From: Bifidobacterium psychraerophilum
Lineage (GTDB): Bacteria > Actinomycetota > Actinomycetes > Actinomycetales > Bifidobacteriaceae
DNA: 64,000 nucleotides
Reading direction: 5' to 3'
NCBI RefSeq assembly: GCF_000741705.1
Contig: NZ_JGZI01000010.1
Location: forward strand, 558,001 to 622,000
Shown: positions 42,557 through 51,170 of the stretch, in pieces
Layout of the letters: every line of letters starts with the position of its first letter
Position numbering within the stretch: the stretch's first letter is position 1
Position numbers and translations under genes: made by a program
The notes under the pieces: generated by a model
Told to the model about the DNA's origin: nothing
Database searches by the model: none
The model's input: the letters and a program-made list of their open reading frames with translations, nothing else

Positions 42557-43762
42557 TCAGCCTTGCCTGGCGATGATCGCGGCTACGGCGTTCACCTGCT
42601 CCGGGTTCAGATCGGTGGGTATGCTGATCGCGCCCGCCACCAGTTCGTCGGTCACCTTCAGATGAGCGCGGTCGTGCGGAACATGGTAAGCATCAGGGTT
42701 CTCCACTCCGGGGAAGAGCTCGGGACGATACCAGCGCTCGGCATAGACACCCGTCGATCTCAACGCGGCGATGATCTTCTCGGCGAGGTCGGTGGAAGCG
42801 GCGAAGACCGGGAAACGCAGCAGAGGCTGCGGCTCCCCGGCCATCACCTGTTCAGGAATCGAAACGACCGTCGAGCCTCCCAAGGATTTCCTCAGCAGTT
42901 TCACGCTGGCGGAGCGTTTGCCTTCGTTGGCCTCCAAGGAGCGCAAGGACCGCAACACCGTCATCTCGATCCACGGGGTCGGCCGCAGGGGCTCGTAACC
43001 GAGTCCGCCGCGCCTTTCGACATTCGCGATCGGGGGTTCGTACAGACCCACGCGCGTGAGCCAGGAGCGCATACGTGATCCCAGACCGCCGGGCATACGT
43101 CCCAGCACCCTGTTCTCGTTGATGTACATCCGGGTCACGCAGTCCAGACGCTTCCCCGGCCTCGGCAGATTCGCCAAACGCGACCGCAGGCGCCGATCCA
43201 GCTCGGGAGCGCTTCCGGCCAGTCCGGGATTCACCCAGATCGCCCCGCCGAAGCGCGTGGGCAGTATCTTCTCGACACCAAAGGAGTGCACGGAGATATC
43301 GGCGAGCGCCTCACCATCATCGTCACGGACCATACGTGTCACGCAATGCGCGCTGTCCTCGATAAGCAGGGCATTGGGGATGGCATGCGTCTTCTCCGCA
43401 AGCAGGCGCGAGGAGCGGACATCCATCAGCCCGAAGGTGTGTTGCATCATCACCGCACGCGTATCGTCCCCCACGGGCATCGTGTGAGGATCCAGCATGA
43501 TGCTGTCACGATCGACATCCCCGTATTCCGGCGTCAACCCGGCGGTGAGTATGGGATCGACCGCGGTGCAGCAGGTGTAGAGCTGTGTGCTCACCTTCCC
43601 GGGTCCATAGAGCCGGCGCAACTCTTCGAATACGATCGACATGCCGTACCGGGCTTTGAACACGGGGTACCAATCCTCTGCTTGCGTTCCCGTGCGACGC
43701 GCCAGTTCGGAACCGAGAGCGTTCCTTGGCGTCTTCGCGATTTCGCTCCGGTTTTCCTCCAT
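42557..43762 (-). CDS. DegT/DnrJ/EryC1-like PLP-dependent protein
   Basis: A 401-aa fold-type I PLP enzyme of the sugar-aminotransferase class. It has STQLYTCCTAVDPILTAGLTP (PLP phosphate region), VMMQHTFGLMD, LLIEDSAHCV (cofactor Asp) and SFGVEKILPTRFGGAIWV, where the Lys after Glu is the likely Schiff-base residue. The C-terminal part ends in the family's small domain. ATG 43762 follows AAGGAG at six nt. It is convergent with the FemAB-like gene and divergent from murE. The substrate is unknown; the location suggests cell-wall or surface sugar modification. Confidence 0.85.
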   Translation of the reverse strand: MEENRSEIAKTPRNALGSELARRTGTQAEDWYPVFKARYGMSIVFEELRRLYGPGKVSTQLYTCCTAVDPILTAGLTPEYGDVDRDSIMLDPHTMPVGDDTRAVMMQHTFGLMDVRSSRLLAEKTHAIPNALLIEDSAHCVTRMVRDDDGEALADISVHSFGVEKILPTRFGGAIWVNPGLAGSAPELDRRLRSRLANLPRPGKRLDCVTRMYINENRVLGRMPGGLGSRMRSWLTRVGLYEPPIANVERRGGLGYEPLRPTPWIEMTVLRSLRSLEANEGKRSASVKLLRKSLGGSTVVSIPEQVMAGEPQPLLRFPVFAASTDLAEKIIAALRSTGVYAERWYRPELFPGVENPDAYHVPHDRAHLKVTDELVAGAISIPTDLNPEQVNAVAAIIARQG

Positions 43763-43950
43763 GCCACACTCCTTGCGCAGTTCCCTCATCGATATCATCA
43801 ATCTATCGCGGCATGCACCTGCGATTCATGCAGTATCCCGCACTCCCACTTCCTTCTTTGCATACTCTGCACACAGGAAAAGAAAAGCGATAAATGCCTG
43901 AATGTAGAATGACACTGAAAATACCGGGGATCACAGACTTGACGGATCGG

Positions 43951-45504
43951 ATGGATATGGCGTTTACGTTGCAATCGGCGGCGGCTTTGCTCAATCAGCA
44001 TCACTTGCTTCGAGAGGTCATCGAGGACGGGACTTGGACGATTGATCCGACGAAGCTTCGCGATCGCTCCTTCTCCGACCTCTCCTACGACACGCGCACC
44101 GTAACACCGGACACCCTGCTGTTCTGCAAGGGAAGGTTCTCCCCCGAATACCTGAAAGGCGCCAACGAGTCAGGGCTGAGCTGCTACGTCGCCGAGGAGG
44201 ACTTCTCCGACTTCACCACGGCCACCGGCATCATCGTGAACAATGCGAGCAAGGCGATGTCCCTGCTGTCAGCGGCCTTCTTCGATTTTCCTCAGCATGA
44301 CCTTACCGTGGTCGGCATCACCGGCACCAAAGGCAAAACCACGACCGCATACTTCACCCAGGCCGTGCTCAACGCGTATTCAGGCGGGAAGACCGCGTTG
44401 TTCTCCTCCGTGGACAACTGCCTTGACGGCGAGCATTACGAGGAGTCCGATCTCACCACCCCCGAATCGCTCGATCTCTTCCGCATGATGCATCAGGCCG
44501 TGCTCAACGGTATGCGCTATCTCGTGATGGAGGTCTCCTCGCAGGCCTACAAGGTCGAGCGCGTCTATGGATTGCATTTCGACATCGGGGTGTTCCTCAA
44601 CATCACACCCGATCACATCAGCAGCATCGAGCATCCGAGCTTCGAGGACTATCTCTTCTGCAAACGCCAGATCATCGCCAACTCCAAACAGATGCTGCTC
44701 GGCAGGGACAGCGATCATTTCTCGCTGCTGCAGGAGGATGCCCTCTCCCGCGGCATCAAGGTCAGCACCTTCGCCATGCGCGATGAAGAAGGCCATCAGT
44801 CCGATGCCGATGTGGTGGCGGTAAGCGATGAGGGGACGCGTCCGGCATTCCACATCTTCGAGAAGGGCCGTGATCTCGGGGAGTATTCGCTCTCCATCGA
44901 GGGTGCGTTCAATGAGGCCAATGCCGCGGCGGCCTTCGCGATCGTCCGGGCCCTCGGCGTCCCGGAAGGGGATGACTCCTTGCATGCCTTGGAGTCCGTG
45001 CGCATATCAGGCCGCATGGAGCGTTTCGTCAGCCCGGAAGGCGTTATCGCCTATGTCGACTATGCCCATAATTACGCCAGTATCAAGGCGCTGGTCGATT
45101 TCGTCTATCAACGCTACGGACAGGACAAGCCGCGCATCACCCTGGTCACGGGTTCGGCAGGCAACAAGGCGCTTGACCGCAGGGAAGGCATCGTCAAGGC
45201 GGCACAGGACAGAATCGCGCGATTCATCTTCACCACCGAGGACACGGACACGGAGCCCAATGCGGAGATCTGCGCGCAGTTGATGAGCTATGTGACGAAC
45301 CCTTCGGTCGAGGCCGGCGTGGAGGAGGATCGAGTCAAAGCCATCACCGAAGCGTATGAGGATGCCCTGCTGCATCGTGACCGTCTGAATGTGCTGCTGA
45401 TCACCGGCAAAGGCGAGGAGCTCTGGATCAAGGACATGAACCGGCATGTGGAGTACGAAGGCGACACGAATGTGGTCGCACGCCTGTTCAAGGGAGGGAA
45501 GTGA
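43951..45504 (+). CDS. murE: MurE-type UDP-MurNAc-dipeptide ligase, Lys/Orn type
   Basis: ATP-dependent Mur ligase that adds the third residue of the peptidoglycan stem. The product of about 517 aa has VVGITGTKGKTTTAYF (P-loop), SDLTTPESLDLFRMMHQA, MEVSSQAYKVERVYGLHFD and FLNITPDHISSIEHPSFEDY, closest in style to MurE of lysine-type lactic acid bacteria. The amino-acid pocket that reads DNPR in diaminopimelate enzymes is here TTEDTDTEPNAEI, so L-Lys or L-Orn is expected rather than DAP. ATG 43951 is a compromise; ATG 43957 and 43909 are possible. The stop overlaps the ATP-grasp start by one base. Another MurE copy elsewhere in the genome cannot be excluded. Confidence 0.87.
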   Translation: MDMAFTLQSAAALLNQHHLLREVIEDGTWTIDPTKLRDRSFSDLSYDTRTVTPDTLLFCKGRFSPEYLKGANESGLSCYVAEEDFSDFTTATGIIVNNASKAMSLLSAAFFDFPQHDLTVVGITGTKGKTTTAYFTQAVLNAYSGGKTALFSSVDNCLDGEHYEESDLTTPESLDLFRMMHQAVLNGMRYLVMEVSSQAYKVERVYGLHFDIGVFLNITPDHISSIEHPSFEDYLFCKRQIIANSKQMLLGRDSDHFSLLQEDALSRGIKVSTFAMRDEEGHQSDADVVAVSDEGTRPAFHIFEKGRDLGEYSLSIEGAFNEANAAAAFAIVRALGVPEGDDSLHALESVRISGRMERFVSPEGVIAYVDYAHNYASIKALVDFVYQRYGQDKPRITLVTGSAGNKALDRREGIVKAAQDRIARFIFTTEDTDTEPNAEICAQLMSYVTNPSVEAGVEEDRVKAITEAYEDALLHRDRLNVLLITGKGEELWIKDMNRHVEYEGDTNVVARLFKGGK

Positions 45505-46730
45505 TGAGCGACTTCGAAGCGGTGCTGCTCGGCAGTGAAACAGGTGCGTACGCGATGGCCCGCGCATTCCATAGCGAATACGGCATCCGATCGCATGTCT
45601 TCGGCAGGTTGCAGCTTTCCGTATCGAAATTCAGTTCGATCATGGAGACGACCTTCCACTCCGACCTGACCGAGCCCGAAGCGTTCAGAACGCATATGCT
45701 CCAGGCCGGAAGCGATCTGCGCAAACGATACCCGGGCTCCGTGCTGCTGCTGATCCCATGCGGCGACGACTACAGCGCCTTGCTCAGCCGCTATCGTGAC
45801 GAGCTGAGCCAATACTTCACCTTCACCAGTGTGAACGATCAGCTGCACACCGCGTTGAGTTACAAGAGCAGCTTCTACGATTATTGCGAGCGCTACGACC
45901 TGCCCCATCCGAAAACCCTTGCCCTCAGCAAACAGGCCTTCCTTGAGGACAGGCACCGCGCGCTGCCGTTCGCATTCCCCGTCGCCCTCAAACCTGCGGA
46001 CAGCGTCGAATATCTGTCGATCGATTTCCCCGGACGCAAAAAGGCCTACACCCTGGGCACCCAGGAAGAGCTGAACGAAGTGGTCGACAGCATCTACGGG
46101 GCCGGATATTCCTCCGACATCATCATCCAGGACTTCATACCCGGCGGGGACGGCAATATGCGTGTGCTCAACGCCTATGTGGACCAGCACCATCAGGTGC
46201 GGATGATGTTCCTGGGGCATGTGCTGCTCGCGGATCCGACGCCGGAGGCGATCGGCAATTACGCCGCCATCATCCCTGATTTCAATGAATCGCTCTGCCT
46301 GCGGATCAAGCATTTCCTTGAGGACATCCGTTATGAGGGCGTGGCCAATTTCGATCTCAAATTCGACCCCCGCGACGGCGAATACAAGCTCTTCGAAATC
46401 AATCTGCGCCAGGGAAGAACGAATTTCTTCGTATCCCTGAACGGTTTCAATCTCGCGCGTTATTTCGTTGACGATCTGGTCTACGACAAGCCCTTCGACG
46501 GCAATACGCTGATCGGCAAGGGCTCCAAGATGCTGCTTGAGGTCCCTCCCTCGGTGCTCAAACGATACACGGAAGCCGGTGAAGCCAAGGAACGCGGTCT
46601 CGCCATGCTGCGGGACAAACGGTATTCCTGGACGCTGAGATACGGCAAGGATATGTCCTTCAAACGCAGGCTGCTACTGTGGCGCCTGGGACATCTGACG
46701 TCGAAGAACTACGCTCGCTACGAGGACTGA
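45504..46730 (+). CDS. ATP-grasp ligase resembling D-aspartate ligase (Asl)
   Basis: Probably activates a carboxylate with ATP and joins it to the side-chain amine of Lys or Orn in UDP-MurNAc-pentapeptide. The 408-aa protein begins MSDFEAVLLGSETGAYAMAR and has KSSFYDYCERYDLPHPKTL, LKPADSVEYLSIDFPGRKKA and the ATP-grasp core IIIQDFIPGGDGNMRVLNAY, with FDLKFDPRDGEYKLFEINLRQGR carrying the metal Glu and Asn. The order of motifs resembles the enterococcal Asl(fm) enzyme, which adds D-Asp. ATG 45504 shares a base with the murE stop, and GGGAGGG lies just before. The racemase gene downstream would supply D-Asp. Confidence 0.82.
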   Translation: MSDFEAVLLGSETGAYAMARAFHSEYGIRSHVFGRLQLSVSKFSSIMETTFHSDLTEPEAFRTHMLQAGSDLRKRYPGSVLLLIPCGDDYSALLSRYRDELSQYFTFTSVNDQLHTALSYKSSFYDYCERYDLPHPKTLALSKQAFLEDRHRALPFAFPVALKPADSVEYLSIDFPGRKKAYTLGTQEELNEVVDSIYGAGYSSDIIIQDFIPGGDGNMRVLNAYVDQHHQVRMMFLGHVLLADPTPEAIGNYAAIIPDFNESLCLRIKHFLEDIRYEGVANFDLKFDPRDGEYKLFEINLRQGRTNFFVSLNGFNLARYFVDDLVYDKPFDGNTLIGKGSKMLLEVPPSVLKRYTEAGEAKERGLAMLRDKRYSWTLRYGKDMSFKRRLLLWRLGHLTSKNYARYED

Positions 46731-46807
46731 ATGCCACACCAGGCAGAATGGAAATCAGATTCCAGCGTGAATGCAATCGTCTGGGATCGGAATCAAGGGG
46801 TGATGTG

Positions 46808-47548
46808 ATGCGCAATTTCTTCGCGGTGCTTGGCGGCATGGGAACACTGGCCACCGAAAGCTATGTTCGTTTGGTCGATAAGGCCACGCATGCGCATCAG
46901 GATCAGGACTTTCTGGATTATGTGGTCTTCAACGACTCCAGCGTGCCCGACCGCACCCAATTCATACTCGGCGAAAGCACCGATGATCCGTTCGACTACA
47001 TAGCCGATGACGTGAGGCAGGCAACGGCGATGGGCGCCTCATTCATCACCCTGCCATGCAATACGGCACATCATTTCTTCGACCGCCTTCAGGCGCTCAC
47101 ACCGGTGCCGATCGTGCATATGCCCCAGGAGGCGGTCGCCGAGATGCAGCGCCGCTACCCGGTCCAGACGCATCCGCGCGTCGGCTTCATGGGAACGGAA
47201 GGCAGCCTGAATTCCGGCATATACCGCGAGCGCGTCGAAGCCGCTGGCTATGAGTTCGAAGAGCCCGGCGATGAGCTGCAACAGGAGATCAGCTACCTGA
47301 TCTACCACGACGTCAAGGATACCGGCGTGCTGGAGCGTGACCGCTACGAGGCGACGCTGAAAAGCATGCTGGAGGGGCATCACTGCGATGTCGTCATCCT
47401 GGGCTGCACCGAGCTGTCGGTGTTCAATGAGGCCTTCCCGATGCCGGATCTGCCGATCATCGATGCGCAGGAGATCCTGGCCTATGACACCGTTGCCCGG
47501 GCCAAGGCGCTCAGGAGTGCTGCATCTTCTGCGACACCACGGCAGTGA
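46808..47548 (+). CDS. Aspartate/glutamate racemase
   Basis: Cofactor-independent racemase that makes D-Asp (or D-Glu). The 246-aa protein has both catalytic cysteines, in LPCNTAHHFFD and LGCTELSVFN, as well as ILGESTDDP and FMGTEGSLNSGIYRERVEAAGY. The second cysteine context and overall length fit the aspartate racemase subfamily. ATG 46808 has AAGGGG seven nt upstream. It follows the Asl-like gene in the same direction. Its 3' end overlaps that of smc by 38 nt on the opposite strand, a rather tight convergent overlap. Confidence 0.88.
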   Translation: MRNFFAVLGGMGTLATESYVRLVDKATHAHQDQDFLDYVVFNDSSVPDRTQFILGESTDDPFDYIADDVRQATAMGASFITLPCNTAHHFFDRLQALTPVPIVHMPQEAVAEMQRRYPVQTHPRVGFMGTEGSLNSGIYRERVEAAGYEFEEPGDELQQEISYLIYHDVKDTGVLERDRYEATLKSMLEGHHCDVVILGCTELSVFNEAFPMPDLPIIDAQEILAYDTVARAKALRSAASSATPRQ

Positions 47549-50500
47549 CCCCATCGGCGCGCATCGTCACACCGTAGAGGGCATCGGCGATGCTCATCGT
47601 GCGCTGCTGATGGGTGATGACGATGAGCTGGGCATGCTCCCGCAGATCATTGAGGGCGTTGAGCAGACGGGTGAGATTCACGTCATCCAACGCCGCCTCC
47701 ACCTCGTCCATCACATAGAAGGGGCTGGGCCTGGCCGTGAAGATGGCGAAGAGTAACGCCAATGCGGTCAGCGAACGTTCACCACCGGAAAGCAGCGTGA
47801 GCTGTTTGACCCTCTTGCCCGCCGGACTGGCTTCGACGATCACACCGGTATGCAGCAGGTCGTCGGGATCCTCCAGACGTAACCTTCCCGTTCCGCCTGG
47901 GAACAAGGTGTTGAAGACCGTCCCGAAGGCCTCCGCCGTATCCTCGAATGCCTGCCTGAATACGTCGATCATCGTGTTATCGAGATCCTTGACCAGTGAG
48001 AGCAGGTCGTCTCGTGATTTCGAGACGTCGTTGCGCTGCTCGTTGAGGTACTGGTTGCGGGCCTGCAGGGCGTCGAATTCCTCCGTGGCCAACGGATTGA
48101 TCTTGCCCAGGGCGTTCAGGTCGCGCTTGGCCTTTTCCAGACGTTTGATCTGCTCCGCCCTGTTGTAGGGGACCGTGCGGAATTGCTCCTCCCCTGTATT
48201 CCGACCATCCGAAGCGTCGGATTCACCGGACTCATCGGACTTATCGGACTCATCGTCAGGAATCACCTGTCCGCTTTCGTCAAGCACCGGCACCGGCTGG
48301 TCGGGACCGTATTCATCGATCAGCTCCGGGATTCCCAGCCCAAGACCATCCGAGGCCTGCTGCACCAACTGGCCGAACTGCGCGGCAAGGCGCTCCCGTT
48401 CGACATCGAGCTGATGCTCGCTATCCTGCAGGGAGGCGACCGTGGGTTCTATCGCGTTACGCCGCTTTCTCAGATCCTTCAGCTCATCATCGTGGGTTGA
48501 AGCCTGGGCCTGCAAGGCATCCCTGCGTTCGCGGACCTGCTGCAGGCTCGTATCGATCAGAAGCTCCACCTGATGCGCCAGATCGGCTATGTTCCGGGCA
48601 TGCTGCGCGGCTGATCTATGCTCCGCATTCGCCTGTTCGATGCGCGCCCTGCGTGATGTGGCCTCCCGGGCGTTGTCGCGCAGCATATCCGCCTGGCGCT
48701 TGTATGATTCGCTGCTGTTACGCGCCTCGTTCCATGCGATTTTAGCGGTGACCTCACGCTCTCTGGTCGCGTTGAGGGAGGCCTCCAATGCCTCCTCGCG
48801 CTGTGCGAGCTCCTGCGAATCACCACGGGCGTCTTCGCTGTCGTCGGTCGAGGAGAGCGCCTTCTCAAGGTCGGAGAGCTTCAGGCCGTGCATCTGCGCG
48901 TCCTCCTGCGATTCGTCGTGCTTATGCCTGATGCCGTCTATCTGTCGTTCCAAGGCGTCGACGCGTTGGGCGGCATCCTTGAGCGACTTCTCTACCTGCT
49001 GTCGCTGGACACGTCGTTCGGTGCGCAGGCCCCGTTCACGCTCAAGCTCCTCCCTGGCGCCGTCACGTGCGGCTTCGGCCAGATCGATGTCCTGTCGCAG
49101 GGCCTTCACCTGCCCATCCAAAGCCTCGAATTGACCGAGTGCCGCATCACGTTTAGCCGCCAGGGACAGATCGCTTTGCGGCTGTGAGGAACCACCGACG
49201 GCACCCACCACGCTGATCACATCCCCATCCTTGGTGACCGCACGCACCCAGTCACCGGATTCGACGGCGGCGTAGGCGCTACGGGAGTCCTCGCTCGCCG
49301 CGACACCGGTGAGGATATGCCGCACGGAGGCGAGCACGCCCTCCGCATGCTCCTGCCGATCAGCCTGCGGATTGAGGCTGACCATCGAGGCCAGCGATCT
49401 GATGCCTGGCGTCCGATGCGAAACGGCATCGCCTTCGCCCTGGTCCCCTTCGCTCCGATCTGTGGAAAGCCCGGTCGGGCGCATCACGACGGCCTTGCCG
49501 AGATGCTCCTGTCGGGCGCGATCCAAGGCGTGCAGCATATTGTCGCTTCCCGGTACCACCAGCGCGCTTGCGAAGGATTCGAGCGCGTGGGCGACGGGTT
49601 CCTCCCAGCCATCCTCGATCCGTATGAAGTCGGCCAACCTGCCCAGAGGCGCCACCTCGGCATCCTCCTGCAGAACACCTGTGGCATTTCTGCTGTCAAG
49701 GGTGTCCGACAGGGCATCGGCCTTGGCCTGCAGGGAGATCATACGGGCATTGATATCGTGTTGCCGGTCATTGAGCTCATTGCATCGGGCCTGCGCCGCA
49801 TCCAAGCGCTCCTTGGCGATATCCAGCGCCTGCCCGTCGTCATCCCCCACGGATTCGAGCTCGGTCGACAGGCCGTCGCGACGGCTGAGCGCTTCCTGCA
49901 GCTGCGCCGTCAGATTCTCCTGCTGGGCGACGAAATCGGCCGATCTGCTCTCCGCAAGCTGCACCGCGGAGTGTTCCTTCGCGATCAACTCCCTGAGATT
50001 GGACATCCGCGTATCCCGCTGGTGGGCGATACGGCGCAGCTCCGTCAAGGTCTGGCGGATCGAGGCAAGGCGCTTCTCGTCTCCGGCCCGCTCCTCCGTG
50101 GCCTCTTCCAGACGCTGTTTCATCCTGGAGACCTCGTTGGCACGCTCCTCGTACTGGGCATCGAGTTCCGCGGCCCGTGCCAGCAGCATCTCCGGATCGT
50201 CACCACCCACCGCGCTGACCTGCGACAGCATCGAGGATGAGCGTTCGGCGGCCAACGAGGAGAGGGAATGAAAACGCTCCTGCAGACGCGACAACTCGTG
50301 CCAGGCGTTGTTGATCTTCGTGATTTCGGGATTGGATTGGCTGCTGAGGGCCTCCACCTGTTCTATCCGCATTTTCGCCTGCATGAGTTCACGCTGCGCC
50401 TCCTGCAAGGCGGTACGTGTTCTGCCGAGGTCGCCGCGCACGGCATCGCGTTTGCGCGTCAGGTGGAGTGCATCCTCGGCCTGGATGCGTGCCTGGGCAT

Positions 50501-51170
50501 CACGGAGCGTGACCTGGATGCCCTCCGCCCGGCGCGAGATCCTGGCCTGTCTTCCCAGGGGACCGAGCTGCCGGTGTATTTCCGAAAGCAGATCATCAAG
50601 ACGGGAAAGATTGCCTTCCGTATTCGCCAGTTTCCTCAGGGCGCGCTCTTTGCGCTTCCGGTGCTTGAGGATGCCCGCCGCCTCTTCGATGAAGGCCCGG
50701 TGGCCCGCCGGATCGGCCCGGAGTATCGAATCCAGCCTTCCCTGCCCCACGATCACGTGCATCTGCTGACCGAGTCCGGTGTCGCTCAACAGTTCCTGGA
50801 TGTCCAGCAGCCTGCATTGCGATCCGTTGATCGCATATTCCGATCCTCCGTTGCGGAAAATCGTTCGCGTGATGGTGACTTCGGTGTATTCGATGTCCAG
50901 CACATGATCGCCGTTGTCGATCGTCAGGCTGACCTGAGCCCTGCCCAGAGGCGGACGCGAGGATGTGCCCGCGAATATCACATCCTCCATCGAGGTTCCA
51001 CGCAGGCTTTTCGCACCCTGCTCCCCCATCACCCACGCCAGCGCATCCACGATATTGGATTTTCCGGATCCGTTCGGCCCGACGACCGCCGTGATGCCCG
51101 GTTCGAAACGCAGTGTGGTCGCTGAGGCGAATGATTTGAATCCGCGAAGCGTGAGCTCCTTCAGATACAT
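47511..51170 (-). CDS. smc: Chromosome segregation protein SMC
   Basis: Condensin ATPase that folds the chromosome with ScpA and ScpB. The 1219-aa protein has Walker A GPNGSGKSN (32-40), a first coiled coil, a hinge near 500-680 (GRLADFIRIEDGWEEPVAHAL, ending AVTKDGDVISVVGAVGG), a second coiled coil and the C-terminal head with LLSGGERSLTALAL and FYVMDEVEAALDD. Between coil and head lies a low-complexity Ser/Asp/Glu insert (DDESDKSDESGESDASDG). The start codon shares a base with the folC stop, so the pair is coupled. ScpA/ScpB genes are at 22-24 kb. Confidence 0.96.
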   Translation of the reverse strand: MYLKELTLRGFKSFASATTLRFEPGITAVVGPNGSGKSNIVDALAWVMGEQGAKSLRGTSMEDVIFAGTSSRPPLGRAQVSLTIDNGDHVLDIEYTEVTITRTIFRNGGSEYAINGSQCRLLDIQELLSDTGLGQQMHVIVGQGRLDSILRADPAGHRAFIEEAAGILKHRKRKERALRKLANTEGNLSRLDDLLSEIHRQLGPLGRQARISRRAEGIQVTLRDAQARIQAEDALHLTRKRDAVRGDLGRTRTALQEAQRELMQAKMRIEQVEALSSQSNPEITKINNAWHELSRLQERFHSLSSLAAERSSSMLSQVSAVGGDDPEMLLARAAELDAQYEERANEVSRMKQRLEEATEERAGDEKRLASIRQTLTELRRIAHQRDTRMSNLRELIAKEHSAVQLAESRSADFVAQQENLTAQLQEALSRRDGLSTELESVGDDDGQALDIAKERLDAAQARCNELNDRQHDINARMISLQAKADALSDTLDSRNATGVLQEDAEVAPLGRLADFIRIEDGWEEPVAHALESFASALVVPGSDNMLHALDRARQEHLGKAVVMRPTGLSTDRSEGDQGEGDAVSHRTPGIRSLASMVSLNPQADRQEHAEGVLASVRHILTGVAASEDSRSAYAAVESGDWVRAVTKDGDVISVVGAVGGSSQPQSDLSLAAKRDAALGQFEALDGQVKALRQDIDLAEAARDGAREELERERGLRTERRVQRQQVEKSLKDAAQRVDALERQIDGIRHKHDESQEDAQMHGLKLSDLEKALSSTDDSEDARGDSQELAQREEALEASLNATREREVTAKIAWNEARNSSESYKRQADMLRDNAREATSRRARIEQANAEHRSAAQHARNIADLAHQVELLIDTSLQQVRERRDALQAQASTHDDELKDLRKRRNAIEPTVASLQDSEHQLDVERERLAAQFGQLVQQASDGLGLGIPELIDEYGPDQPVPVLDESGQVIPDDESDKSDESGESDASDGRNTGEEQFRTVPYNRAEQIKRLEKAKRDLNALGKINPLATEEFDALQARNQYLNEQRNDVSKSRDDLLSLVKDLDNTMIDVFRQAFEDTAEAFGTVFNTLFPGGTGRLRLEDPDDLLHTGVIVEASPAGKRVKQLTLLSGGERSLTALALLFAIFTARPSPFYVMDEVEAALDDVNLTRLLNALNDLREHAQLIVITHQQRTMSIADALYGVTMRADGVTAVVSQKMQHS

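Noticed and set aside
47511-47548. Possible frameshift at the racemase/smc ends because the genes overlap tail to tail
   Set aside because: Both proteins end at reasonable family lengths; a 38-nt convergent overlap is tight but plausible.
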